A stretch of DNA of 64,000 bases from Saccopteryx bilineata (GCF_036850765.1 NC_089496.1:103564267-103628266); one strand, 5' to 3'. Shown: positions 46,113 to 57,475, counted from the stretch's first letter. Numbers and translations are program-made. The notes: a model not told the origin generated them from the letters alone.

Positions 46113-46482
46113 TATTTATTTATTTATTTATTTAAGTGAGAGTAGGAGAGGCAAAGAGATAGATTCCCGCATGCGCCCTGATTGGGATCCACCCAGCAAG
46201 CCCCCTACCAGGCGATGCTGTGCCCATCTGGGGCTGCTGCTCCGTTACTCAGCAACTGAGCCATTTTATTGCCTGAGATGAGGCCATGGAGCCATCCTCA
46301 GCTCCCGGGGCCAACTTGCTTGAACCAATCAAGCCATGGCTGTGGGAGAAGAAGTGGGAAGGGGAACAGGGAGAAGTGGAGAAGCAGATGGTCACTTCTC
46401 CTGTGTGCCCTAACCAGATATCAAACTCAGGACATCCACATGCTGGGCCAATGCCCTACCACTAAACCAACTGGCCAGGGCC
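46113..46482 (-). repeat. tRNA-derived SINE, type A, older copy
   Basis: The tail appears as (TTTA)n at the left. The body contains GATTCCCGCATGCGCCCTGA, GGGATCCACCCAGCAAGCC and, at the right, the reverse complement of the head (AACCAACTGGCCAGGGCC). More diverged than the 41958 copy, with CpGs mostly lost. Confidence 0.92.
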
Positions 46483-46689
46483 AAGTCTTATTTTATATAG
46501 TTCTCAAAAACTAGTTTGATCCATCTTCTATATGAAATAGGTCTATCTTCCATATATAGTAGAGCTAGCTTCTGTGCCAGACTGCCTTCCTAGCGAGGCA
46601 CCCTGGCAATGCCATTGGTGAAAAACAAATGAGAAATAACAATGATTCTTCACTGTGTAAGAGCCACACCTTGTTTGTGATGAGCTGGC

Positions 46690-46805
46690 ATTACTTACTT
46701 CACAGATGAAGGTTAGTGGCTGGTCCCAGGTCACATGGCTTAGAAGTGACAAGGGTAAGACTTGAACCCTTTCTCCTTTTCAGCATTTTGCCCTTGACAC
46801 CACCA
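46690..46805 (-). repeat. MIR SINE relic
   Basis: TTACTTCACAGATGAAGGTT, CCCAGGTCACATGGCTTAGA and AAGACTTGAACCCTTTCTCC, antisense MIR. Confidence 0.65.
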
Positions 46806-47873
46806 GACCTGGTCAATTTCAAGAAGACATTACTGTTCACATGACAGAAAGAGACGGAAGTCTGGTAATGTTGTAAACATTCATTTTAATGAGAAATCCG
46901 TAGGAGAACCTTTTGAAGAAAAAATTTCATCAACCACATTGTGAAGCTTCAGTTCGGGCAACTTAGTGATCTGAGCCGATGAGAAACCCTCCTGCTCCGA
47001 TCCCCTAGAAATTCAAGATGAAAAGCAAAGAAAAAACCCCAGCTAACACACAAACAAAAATGCACAACAGAGCTTGAAAAGGAAAACATTCACTTGCAAG
47101 AGCCCATGCAAACCCAGGCTGAAAGCTTGCCCGCCGTGGAGGGGCTGCTGCAGGGCCCAAAGCAAGAACCTGAGACCCTTAGCAGAACATTTTGAAGGAA
47201 AAGACCCAGATCTTAGAAAAGAAGCGGCAAGGAGGCGTGTCCCTGCCTAGCGCTCTGCCCGGAAGTTGGAAGGAAGTCCCCTATAAGAAATCCAAACGGA
47301 GTCAGACGCGGACGCGGACGCAGAGGCTGGATTTACGCTGCTCACATGGTGAAGACATGCCACACCAGGAGATGGCTATAAAAACCAGTCCGCAACCTAC
47401 AAGGTTTAGCAGATGCAAGACACAGTCCGCCTTGTTGCTGAACACACTTTTTCCCTCTCTTTAATATAGTATTTGGACTGGTGGTCACTGCAAAAATGTC
47501 ATTAATAAATTACTTCCTCGGGAACCCAATCCCAAGCCAAGTCACTAACATTTTGGGGGCGGAGAGGGTGGTCTTTTTCCCTACTGTGAACACTGCAGAT
47601 TTGTCCATTCAATTCCAGCCCTCAGTATTAATTTGCTCTATTACTAATTTATGATTTTGAACTTAAAAGAAAAATAAAGACTCTAACCAAATCAAAGAAA
47701 ATGTATCAAATTTACTCAAATCTATAACAAGATAATTTTTAACATCAATCCAAAAAAAAAAAAACAGTAAAAGTTATTCGTAGTCATGACACGGAGTTGA
47801 TTTTTAAGTTGCTCTGTAGGACTGATAGCCCAGGGGAGTATATATTTTCTCTCTAACCCTTTTAGTATTCATT
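46806..47873. other. Single-copy stretch, no gene seen
   Basis: No exon recognised. GACGCGGACGCGGACGCAGA at about 47304-47323 is a CpG-rich hexanucleotide micro-repeat. The 90-codon frame at 47192-47464 has no domain. Confidence 0.4.
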
Positions 47874-48365
47874 TCAGGGTAACCTTCTTCTAACTGGGGT
47901 AGCTTTGTAGTGGTCATCGTCTTCGTAGAAAACTTTCAATCTCGATTTGCTGAGGGATGTGCTACCTTCGCGTTTCCGAGAGCTTCGAAAGGTTTCCATG
48001 ATTGTGCGAATAAATGGGAACACACGTCCATGTTTCTCCCCCTTTCTCGTCCATGTTTGGGGCAGTGGAGGGGGAGCCTGAAGCCATGAGGGCTGCTTGT
48101 TTACTTTCACTGTGGCCCCCACCCCATGCGATCCCACTGAACCTGCTGTGACCTCCTTTGACCAAGCCTCCTCATCGGCAGGCAGCCAGAGAGCATCTTG
48201 TGGCCAGATGTGCGCCCCACACCCGGCGTGCCGGGGCTCAAATTCATAAATCCCCTGCTCCTGCACTGACTGCTTGCTTGCCACTAACAAATGCCTCTTT
48301 AAGATCACTGCTCCCTGACCCAATTCCCAGGCAGGGAGGTGATTGGCCATTTTCTGAAATGACAC
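47874..48365 (-). other. Unrecognised 163-codon open frame, coding status doubtful
   Basis: A minus-strand frame of 163 codons outside recognised repeats. I recognise no domain. The C-terminal third is rich in R, K and S (FRSSRKREG ... KATPVRRRLP) with a short acidic EDDD. A splice-acceptor-like tgtgtcatttcag ends at 48354, right before an in-frame AAAATGGCC, so the frame could be a terminal exon. The polypyrimidine tract is weak and no partner exon was found. Shorter frames overlap it on the other strand. It is most likely chance, but it is the best non-repeat ORF here. Confidence 0.15.
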
Positions 48366-48754
48366 AAGATCGATGAGGTGTCGTCATCCCCTCCCCAAGA
48401 AGATGACAGTTCGGCCTCATACCCAAATCCTCCTGTTCCTTCCCTGGCCAGCACCAGGCTGATGAAGTTATCCCATATCACCACTGGGTCCAAGAAGTTT
48501 CTTGATCCCAGCAGCATGAGATGTATTTTTGTATCCCATCCACATCCGCCAAAACACCATCCTGGATGTCTGGTCCCTGAGGTATCAGCCAGGACCTACA
48601 TGTTTCTGTCTGCCTTTTATTATGTACCAATGCATTTAAAAAGAATATTTTTATATTTATCTTGTTACAGAGAAATCATTTACTTAATTCCCTGTGCGTT
48701 TTCTGCTCCCTCACTCTTTTCCCTTCACTTCTGGTGCCATAAACAAGGTGGCAT
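48366..48754. other. Single-copy stretch, no gene seen
   Basis: No exon or repeat recognised. The 131-codon plus-strand frame at 48378-48773 has no domain and runs into a MIR relic. Confidence 0.4.
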
Positions 48755-48965
48755 TTGTAGAGCATTTAACTAAGGATTTCTACCTGGATTTTCTTATTCA
48801 ATGTCCTCTGCAACCCTGGGAGATAGGTATCAGTGGTATATTCTAAAGATGAGAAAAGCAGGGCTCAGAGAGGTGGCTGTGACTTGCCACCTCTCGTAAC
48901 TCACAGATGATAGCGCTGGGGCACCAAACCCAGACCCTCCACGGCCTCATCCTGTGAACTTCCCT
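48755..48965 (-). repeat. MIR SINE relic
   Basis: GCAACCCTGGGAGATAGGTA, AAGATGAGAAAAGCAGGGCT, CAGAGAGGTGGCTGTGACTT and AACCCAGACCCTCCACGGCC, antisense MIR. Confidence 0.8.
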
Positions 48966-49059
48966 CTGTATCTTTACCAAGTCTTTGGAGGGCACCTGGT
49001 TCAGCCTTTTCTTGTTTGGATGTGTGAACTCGCCTCTAAGACTTCCTGACAGTTATCTA

Positions 49060-49136
49060 CACTGCTCACAAAAATGAGAGGATATTTCAAAGTGAATATG
49101 AAGCTATAAAGTATCCCCTCATTTTTGTGAGCAGAA
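49060..49136. mobile_element. Mariner-type MITE, copy 2, 77 bp
   Basis: Bounded by TA at 49058-49059 and 49137-49138. It starts CACTGCTCACAAAAATGAGA and ends CATTTTTGTGAGCAG-AA. Same length and centre (TGAATATGAAGC) as the copy at 26796. Inverted-repeat position 17 is G here and T there, and the paired position 61 is C here and A there, so pairing is kept in both. Confidence 0.9.
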
Positions 49137-49139
49137 TAT

Positions 49140-49844
49140 TTGCAAACAGATAATGGGGGAGTTGGAGTAGGTCAGGCCTTCCATGCTCTCCGTCCACACC
49201 TCCTCTACCCTCCCTCCTCTCCATTGCCCTCCCCTCCACTCCCTGTCCCACACACCCAGACAGCGTGTGTGCATGGCTCTCTGTGTCTCCCAGCATCCAT
49301 CTTAGAGAAAACTGCTAAGCTCAGCCCAGGATGCTGGGTACCAAAACTTGGTGGCACTAAATCATCAACTGAACTTTCTCATCTCTCCCATTTAGCTCCG
49401 TTAGAGGCTTCTCTCCTCTGACTCCCGATGCGTTTGTAGCATAAACTAACAGATTCCAAACAACCAGTTTCTGAGATATAATAGATGTGGACACTGATCT
49501 GTGGACAAACAAAATGCAACTCAGGACAGTAATCTTTTCTCCCTTTTTTACATCTTCTTATGAATCATGATCTCGCCTTGCCTTCTATACGGTTCTGGAA
49601 AAATGAAAGCAGAACTGTGAGCTTACTATTATCTTTAAAGCAGGACCTGTCAACCATTCATCCCTCTGATCCCTTTGGCAACAAAAAAGACACTGAGGTG
49701 TCTTGAGGCCAGAAGGCTCCTCTCACGATTACCAATATTTCTTCACCATAATTCATAGGAAAATTGGTGTCCAACATTGCTAAAGAACAGTAGTACTCTC
49801 TCCTGTTTTTATTGTTCTTTACAGTTGATAAAATGTTTGCGCTT
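49140..49844. other. Single-copy stretch, no gene seen
   Basis: A pyrimidine-rich patch at about 49195-49260. Opposing 69- and 93-codon frames reflect it. No gene recognised. Confidence 0.4.
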
Positions 49845-49985
49845 CAATTTTTTTGTAGTCTCATTTATAAATAATAAAATTGAGTTTCAGAAACCTCAGG
49901 GAATTCACCTAAGATTGAACAGCTAGCAAGTGACAAAGCCAGTGACTGTAAAGTTCCCCATTCCCACTGCTGTGAATTATACAAC
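49845..49985 (-). repeat. MIR SINE relic
   Basis: CTCATTTATAAATAATAAAA, TTGAGTTTCAGAAACCTCAG, GAACAGCTAGCAAGTGACAA and AAGCCAGTGACTGTAAAG, antisense MIR. Confidence 0.6.
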
Positions 49986-50834
49986 ATCAGTGGCACCTTA
50001 CCCATTGTCAGGAGAAATCTCACCGGCTGTGATCAAAATCCTAAGTGTTATCGATCATGTAGGTTCTATCAAAAGCTTTGGAGGATACTGAAGAAGTGAT
50101 TAGACGCGGTCTCTCAAGGAACTTTCAGTTTTGTCAAAGGGGATGCTTGTGTTAAGTTATTCAGGGCCATAGCCTAGAATGACTCCAGGACGCACCAGCT
50201 ACCTAACATTTGGGGGGCAATGTGAGTTTTTCTTTAATATACTTTGCGTGAAATGTTCACGGTGATTTTTCTCAGACAACTAGAATCATGATTTTACAAC
50301 TGAATAGAACCTCTCTCGGTCTTCTGTGACGCCAGAACTGGAACTGCCTACAGCTGTCACCCATCTCCCTCCCAACACCTGCTTTCCAACATTCCTATCT
50401 AGTGGTCTGCCATCTCCTTCTGGAACAAAGCCAGTAAGCTCATTCTGGGAGGTAGGAAGAAGCTCACCTCTTCACAAAGCAGCTTACCGAATTTTGCCAG
50501 AAGTCTGTGTTATTAGAACGTTCTTCTACCAACGGAACAGTTCTAACTCCACTTATCAGCTTTCATTCTTAGTCAGTTAAGTGTCCTATGCAGGTCATGC
50601 CTCCTAACAGGGCCGAGAGAGCCAATAACACTCTCACCCAATGGTCTTTGTGACGCTAGTTCTCTAGACAATAGCAAGGGTTCAGGTACTGTTGCTTGCC
50701 ACCACCTGCCTTGTTCTCCTCTCTGTCCAGATTGGATCCGGGCAGAAGGACAAGACTATGTAGGTGGTGCTTGGGTATTTCTGAGTGACCTCCATGGTGA
50801 ACCGCACTTTCTCACGCTTTATAGTAATTGCTTG
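49986..50834. other. Single-copy stretch, no gene seen
   Basis: No recognised exon or repeat. Confidence 0.4.
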
Positions 50835-50955
50835 TTTAATTGTCTGTGAGCTGCATAAGGACAAGAACCCTGTCTGCCGAATGAACAGGCATCCCCAGGA
50901 CCTGTCACTATGCGTAGTATATAAAAACTTACATTCTAAATAAATAAAAAATAAA
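50835..50955 (+). repeat. L2 LINE 3'-end relic
   Basis: GTGAGCTGCATAAGGACAAG, AACCCTGTCTGCCGAATGAA and CATCCCCAGGACCTGTCACT match the sense L2 3' tip. Confidence 0.6.
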
Positions 50956-52254
50956 CCACAATTTCTGCTACTCGCCCTCAGGGTCTCCATTTCGTAGTCG
51001 CATCCCATAGATTTGCCCAGCCTCCCATCAATGGGTCACACAAACTTGCCCCAAAGTGATGGGCTTCTTGTTTGAGAAATTAAAGCTTTCTGTGACCAAT
51101 TTGGTCAATCCAGACACCAGAGGCGAAGGAGTCATATTCGTGCTTGAACTTTCCCTTTCTTGTTCCTGGGAGATCATTGTCAAATTTTTCAACTAGAAAA
51201 AGTCAAGAGGGGAATATGAAATGCAAATGGACCTTGGCAGGTTGAGTGATTGTCAGGCAGTGACAAGAACAAACTTTTGTGTCTACTCTCAAGGAGGCAA
51301 GGAGGCAAGGTTTCAGCTCTAAGTGGGAGATTTATTTTTTTAGGTCAGGTGTTTTTTGAAGTTTGCAGATGGCAATTTCATTTGCATTTAATGTCCTTCA
51401 GATTATTTCCTTTCTGTTGTGCTAAACACCTCTCTCAGTTGGGTCTAATTTGATGAGGTCATGCTGTGACCCTTGACCCTTTGGATCTTAAATGAAACCA
51501 TCTGACCAGAAAGGAGAGAGCGCATTCTCAGCCTTGTTCGCGGACATTTGATATTTGCAGATGTGCAGGCAACGTTGCTAACTACCCCCTTGCCAGCTTA
51601 GTTCTTGATTAGAAGTGGAACTGGTAAATTCCCCGAGAGTCCAGCATTTGAAGACTAAATGGGTCCAATTAATCCTTTGTCACATTCTTGTCAAAATAAA
51701 ACCACTCTGCCCAAGGAAGAAAAACAGCCACTTGTCCCTACAGAGGGTAATTTGGGATATTAGTAAACAATTAATCTTGGAAAACACCTAAACATTGCAG
51801 TGTACAAACTATTTGCAGAAGGTTCTGCCAGTGAATTGAGGTTTACTATGTAAAGTAGACAAAGGCACTCTCCAATGTTATAGAAAATACTGCCTACCCC
51901 ACCAGGTCCCTGTTGTTACAGACTGGGGAAATGGGCTCGAACTCCTTAATTAAAACTCAAAATTAAAGAAAGCAGGTGCCTAAGTAGAGGGTGCAATTTT
52001 CCCAGAAGAGTAACATTGTTATGCTTGCTTAAATAGTCCAACTGCAGCCTTATAAACATTTTTGCAGGAATGCTTATTTTGCCCCCTGGAATTTTACCAC
52101 GTGTCCATGTCTTTAGATATAGAAGATGCCACAGTAATCTATCTTTGCTGATATGTTACATTAAATAATTTATAAAGTATCATTCTGAAAAAAAGATATT
52201 AATACCCCAAATTTCTACTCAGAAAAATATCTGCTTCTGCAATAGTGATTAAAT
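50956..52254. other. Single-copy, repeat-poor stretch with receptor-type motifs
   Basis: No gene or repeat recognised over 1.3 kb. AGGTCA at 51456-51461 and TGACCC-T-TGACCC at 51467-51479 make a cluster of nuclear-receptor half-sites. The region could be a conserved non-coding element. Confidence 0.35.
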
Positions 52255-53488
52255 GATTGCACGGGCCATGGCTGAGCTCCGTTTTTTTGGGAGCGGTACT
52301 GCTTGGAGCGGGGTCATTCGGATTGTGTCTCCCTCATAGGCTCTGGTCCAGGACTTCAATGGGCACTGTGTCGTGCATTTGCAGAAGTGTGTGTGGGAGA
52401 GTGTTTGCCCCCCTCCTGCATTCTCCACTGGCACCACTCCACATAGGAGACTCTTTTGATCTGTTCTCCTGAGTCCTGGTGGCTTCACCCTGCTGAGCTT
52501 GCTCTTACAATGGGGATACCAGGCTGCACCCAACCGAAACCTTCCATGCACACCACCTGGGGGCACTGGAGCTGGAGACTCTGGCAGAGACTGAGTGGTA
52601 GGGCCCTGGAATAGGGACCGCATCCCCCCCACTGAGTGCCTGACCACATTATCCCCAAGGAGGGAACCACTCGTCCTGTCCTCCCCACCCAGCTCACCCC
52701 ACCTCCCAAGCTCAAGCCTTATGGAAGGAGCTGTGGGTTGCAGCCAGACTGGGCCCACCCCACAGCCCTTTTTTGGAAGGCTCCGTAGGAAGTCCAGCCA
52801 ACCTCAGGATAGGGTGGAATAGCCGACAGGCAGAGGTGGATCTCAGGGAGCCCTGGACCTGTTAATGATCAGTCCCCAGCTCAGAGCTGGAGGAAACCAA
52901 CATTTGTAAACAGTTTGTACCCGCCTCCTCATGCACATCCAAGCCCAGTAGATGCAGCCACAAATAGTAAATAGTGTGGTAGCTCCAGACAAGTAGCTCA
53001 AAGCCAGTGACACACAACATCTGAAATCAACCTGCATCAGAACCGTGCCCAAGTGGACCCAGAACCAACACAACAGGTAGTAGGTTTCAGACCATACCTG
53101 AGCTCTGAGCTCAAACGAACTAGCCACACAAGCAGCATGCCCAAAGGGGGGGGTTCGACAGGCACCAGACCCTGCTGGGAACAACTCTGCCTTGGGAGAC
53201 AGCCCCTCACAACAGCTCATACATGGTGATCAAGGTCGACTCTTATAATCAGCTAGCCTGAGAGTTAAGTCTACCCATGAATGGGCCAACAGCATTCAGG
53301 ACTCAACTACAACAGAAGAACGCACATAACTCACACAAAAACCACTCCTGAAACACCTAGCCCACATGATCTAGAAGATTGTACGCCCGAGCTCCATAAG
53401 ACAACTACATCCTAAAGCCATCATAACACATGCGGGAGTCACGGCACATCAACCCAACACACAGAGACAAACACAAGAAGGCAGAAAA
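52255..53488 (+). repeat. Putative L1 5' UTR
   Basis: About 1.2 kb of GC-richer sequence immediately before the L1 ORF1 start, with no other repeat identity; position and composition fit an L1 5' UTR, which contains the internal RNA polymerase II promoter in active L1s. The left boundary is a guess from the composition change. Antisense open frames of 169 codons (52249-52758) and 125 codons (52843-53220) cross it. Confidence 0.55.
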
Positions 53489-54600
53489 ATGGGGAGACAA
53501 AGAAATATGCTCCAAATGAAAGAACAAGAGAAATCCTCAGAAAAAAATGAAGTGAATTGGAAGCAAACAAGGTACCAAACTCAGACTTGAAAACAATAGT
53601 TATAAAGATGCTCAAGAACCTTAATGGAAGACCGGATGACCTCAGTGAGAACTTAAACAATGTAAATGTAAGCATTAAAAAGGATCTATAAACCATAAAA
53701 AAGAACCAGTCAGAAATGAGACTACAATATCTGTAATAGAGAGTACACAGGAAGGAATCAACAGCAGGTTAAATGAAACAGAGAATAAAATCAATGATTT
53801 AGAGGACAAGATAACGGAAAACACCCAAATAGAACAACAAAAAGAAAAAAGAATTTAAGCCCTGTCTAGATAGCTCAATTGGTTAGAACATTGTCCTGAA
53901 GTGTGGAGGTTGCCAGTTCGATCCCCAGTCAGGGCACATACAGGAACAGTTCAATGTTCTTGTCTCTGTCTCTCTCTCTCCCCCCTTCCTCTCTCACTGA
54001 AATCAGCAAATAAAAATTTTTTTAAAGGAAAACAAATTTTAAAAAATGAGTAAAGTCTAAGGGACCTCTGGGACAACATCAAGGATAACAACATTCACAT
54101 CATAGGGGTACCAGATGGAGAAGAGAGTAAGAAAGGGCTCAAGAACTTGTTTGAAGAAATAATGGCTGAAAACTCCTCTAACCCGGTGAAAGAAAAAAAT
54201 GCGCAAGTCCAGGAAGTGTAGAGAGTTCCAAACAAGGCCCACACCAAGACACATTCATAATTAAAATGGCAAAGATTAAAGAGAAAGAGAAAATCTTAAG
54301 AGCAGTAAGAGAAGGACCCTTAGTTACCTACAAGGGAGCTCCCATAAAGCTGTCAGCTGATTCCTCAACAGCAATACTTCAGGCCAGAAGGGACTGGCAT
54401 GAAATATTCAAAGTGATGAAAAGCTAGGACCCTACAATCAAGACTACTCTATCCAGCAAGGCTATCATTTAGAATTGAAGGCAAAATACAGAGCTTTCCA
54501 GAAAAAAAAAAGAAAGGAGTGTATTACCACCAAACCAGTATTGCAAGAGATGTGAAAAGGCCTTCTTTAAGAAGAAAAAATAATAAAAGAAATAGAAAAA
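53489..54600 (+). pseudogene. L1 ORF1 relic, interrupted by a SINE
   Basis: ORF1 encodes the RNA-binding chaperone that coats L1 RNA. The start ATGGGGAGACAAAG at 53489 matches the mammalian L1 ORF1 start, but the frame stops after about 33 codons. Later blocks are recognisable: ATGACCTCAGTGAGAACTTA, AATAAAATCAATGATTTAGA (coiled-coil part), GACCTCTGGGACAACATCAA and CAGGCCAGAAGGGACTGGCA. Several frameshifts and stops plus a SINE at 53859 make it non-functional. Confidence 0.8.
53859..54018 (+). repeat. tRNA-derived SINE, type D, short
   Basis: A short SINE inside L1 ORF1. The head GCCCTGTCTAGATAGCTCAA has a degenerate A box, then B box AGTTCGATCCCC, GTCAGGGCACATACAGG, a CT-rich stretch and the tail AGCAAATAAAAATTTTTTTA. 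It differs from types A-C and looks closest to the short vespertilionid-style pattern. A/T-rich flanks obscure the target duplication. Confidence 0.8.
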
Positions 54601-54619
54601 CAGAGGTATAAAGAATACA

Positions 54620-56514
54620 ATGGCAATAAATAATTACCTATCAGTAATAACTTTAAATGTTAGAAATGCTCCAATCAAAAGACATAAGATAGCTAAATGG
54701 ATAAGAAAATATGACCCATATACTGGGTATGGCATCTATAAGAGACTCACCCCAGAACAAAAGCTATACATAATCTGAAAGTGAAGGGATGAAAAAAGAT
54801 ATCTCATGGAAATAAAAATTTTTTTTAAAAGCTGTGGTAGTAATATTTACATCAGACAAAATAAACTTCAAAACAAATACCATAACAAAAGACAAAGAAG
54901 GACATTACATAATATTAAAGTGATTAATCCATCTAGAGAATATGACCCTTGTAAACATATACTCATCCAATATAGGAGCACCTAAATATATAAAGAAAAT
55001 CTTGGTGGAGATAAAGGGAGAGATCAATAGTAATACACGCAAAGTAGAAGATTTTAGTATCCATTGACATCAATGGATAGATCTTCTAGACAGAAAATCA
55101 ACAAAGCAACAGCGACCTTAAATGACACAGTGGACCAGATGGATGTAATTGATATTTATAGAACATTTCATCCCGAAGCAGCAGAATATACATTCTTTTC
55201 AAATGCACATGGAACATTCTCTAGGCTAGACCACATGTTAGGACACAAAACAAGTCTTAATAAATTCAAGAAAAGTGAAATTATATCAAGCATCTTCTCT
55301 GACTGCAGTGTTATGAAACTAGAAATCAATTAAAAATTTTAAAAACTGCAAAATACTCAAACACATGGAGGCTAAATAGCATGTTACTAAACAGTGAATT
55401 AATTAACAATGAGATCAAAGAAGAAATCAAAAGTTTCCTTGAGACAAATGAAAATGAACACAAAACATCCCCAAATCTATGAGACACAGTGAAAACAATG
55501 CTAAGAGGGAAATTCATAGCATTACAGTCCTACCTCAAGAAGCAAGGACAATCTCAAGTAAACAATCTAAGTCTATACCTAAGAGAACTAGAAAAAAAAA
55601 AGCAACAAAACTCAGAATATGTAGAAGGAAGAAAATAATAAAAATCAGAGTGAAAATAAATGGCATAGAAACTAAAAAAAAAAAAAAAATCCAAAAGAGC
55701 AATGAAACTGAGAGGACCCAAATAAATAAAATCAGAAATAAAGAGGGGAAGTAACAACTGACATCACAGAAGTACAAAGGATTGTAAGAAAATATTATAA
55801 TCAACTATAAGCCAATGAATTGGACAACCTGAGCAAAATAGATTAATTCCTAGAAACATACAATCTTCCAAAACTGAATCAGAATAGAAATATTCAGAAA
55901 ATCTGAATAACAATTACAACTAATTAAATGGAAGCAGTAATCAAAAAATTCTCTGGGCTTCACAGGCATATTTTACCGAACATTCAAGAAGGAACTAACA
56001 CATATCCTTCTCAAACTATTCCAAAATAATTCAAGAGCAAGGAAAACTCTCAAGCTCATTTTATAGGGCATTATCCTAATTCCAAAACCAGATAAAGATA
56101 CTACAAAGAAAGAAAATTATAGGCCAATATCCCTCATGAACATAGATGCTAAAACTCTCAACAAAAAAATTAGCAAATCAGATCCAGCGGTACATTAGAA
56201 AAAATCATACATCATGATCAAGTGAGATTTATTCCATGGATGCAAGGTTGGTACAATATTTACAAATCAATAAGTATGATACATCCCATAAACAAAATGA
56301 AGAATAAAAATCATATGATCATACCAATAGATGCATAAAAAGCATTTGGTAAAATCAAGCACCCATTTATAATAAAACTCTCAGCAAAGTGGTAGAGTAG
56401 TAATACTATCTCAACCTAATAAAGGCCAAATATGGCAAACCCACAGCCAACATCATACTCAACAGGCAAAAGCTAAAAGTATTCCCCTTAAGATCAGGAA
56501 CAAGACACTCACTC
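54620..56514 (+). pseudogene. L1 ORF2 relic, truncated at the reverse-transcriptase domain
   Basis: ORF2 begins with ATGGCAATAAATAATTACCT at 54620. The endonuclease region follows: AAATGCTCCAATCAAAAGAC, TGGATAGATCTTCTAGACAG, GCAGCAGAATATACATTCTT and AGGCTAGACCACATGTTAGG. Then comes the start of the reverse transcriptase: TATAGGCCAATATCCCTCAT, CATGATCAAGTGAGATTTAT, ACCAATAGATGCATAAAAAG. It breaks off near 56514 after AGATCAGGAACAAGACA. The longest open piece is 89 codons at 55064-55333. The remaining half of ORF2 and the 3' UTR are absent, so a deletion or rearrangement removed the L1 3' end. Confidence 0.92.
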
Positions 56515-56867
56515 TTCCAGTTGGCTTTTCAACTCCACCCAGGTCGTACCTTTTGTGGGAGAGATCCCCAAGATTATACACTCTCTAAGGACCTTCACTT
56601 GTCAACATCTTAATGACCCCATAAGAAAATCAAGCCCTGTCCTCCATCAAGTGACATGTCACTCTGTTCCTTAGGCCCCACTGAAAGTAGAGACAAATCC
56701 TGACATGAGACACCCACATGCTAAAACCAGAGACAAAAAACAATGGACTATTCTAAGTCTGGCCTTCTTCCTAAGACTGGAGGAAATTAAACTTAGAAAT
56801 CTTGTCTGTATGATTGGTAATAGGGAGAAAGCGAACACCGTTGAGCTCTAACTCTTTGCCCACTGTT
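56515..56867. other. Single-copy stretch after the L1 break
   Basis: Sequence joined to the truncated L1. No gene or repeat recognised. Confidence 0.4.
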
Positions 56868-57055
56868 TACTCAAAACATCTCATTTCATCTTCTCTTGTT
56901 GTATTGCTCAAGTTTCTGAAACTCAATTTTCCATAAAGAAGGCAAGGTTCCAAGGGGCTGGCCAATGACCTAAGAGGCACAACTAACTGTAAAACCTGGA
57001 ATCAAACTTGCGTTTCCAGCTCTATTTTTTTGCTACAGATTCCACAGTCTTTAGA
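56868..57055 (-). repeat. MIR SINE relic
   Basis: CTCAAAACATCTCATTTCAT, CTGAAACTCAATTTTCCATA, CTGTAAAACCTGGAATCAAA and CTTGCGTTTCCAGCTCTATT, antisense MIR. Confidence 0.65.
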
Positions 57056-57102
57056 GTTTAATAAATGCATATGTGTTATCTTTCTAAAAAAAAATGAGAA
57101 AA

Positions 57103-57475
57103 GGCCCTGGCCGGTTGGTTCAGTGGTAGAGCGTCAGCCTGGCGTGCAGGAGTCCTAGGTTCGATTCCTGGCCAGGGCACACAGGAGAAGTGCCCATCTG
57201 CTTCTCCATCCCTCTCCCTCTCCTTCCTCTCTATTTCTCTCTTCCCCTTCCGCAGCCAAAGCTCCATTGGAGCAAAGTTGGCCCAGGCGCTGAGGACAGC
57301 TCCACGGCCTCTGCCTCAGGCACTAGAATGGCTCTGGTTGCAACAGAGCAACGCCCCAGATGGGCAGAGCATCGCCCCCTGGTGGGCCTGCCGGGTGGAT
57401 CCCAGTGGGGCGCATGTGGGAGTCTGTCTGACTGCTTCCCGGTTTCCTGCTTCTGAAAATTACAAAAAAAAAAAG
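57103..57475 (+). repeat. tRNA-derived SINE, type A
   Basis: Head GGCCCTGGCCGGTTGGTTCA, A box TGGTTCAGTGGTAGAGCGT, B box GGTTCGATTCC, then GGCACACAGGAGAAGTGCCC and the GCGCATGTGGGAGTCTGTCT end with a poly(A) tail. Flanks share an (A)n-GAGAAAA motif (57090-57102 and 57476-57487). The 190-codon minus-strand frame running through here (57231-57803) is a translation of this SINE and the CA repeat. Confidence 0.95.

Noticed and set aside
54620..56514. Functional L1 ORF2 on the plus strand
   Set aside because: Many stops and frameshifts, and the 3' half is missing; it is a fossil.
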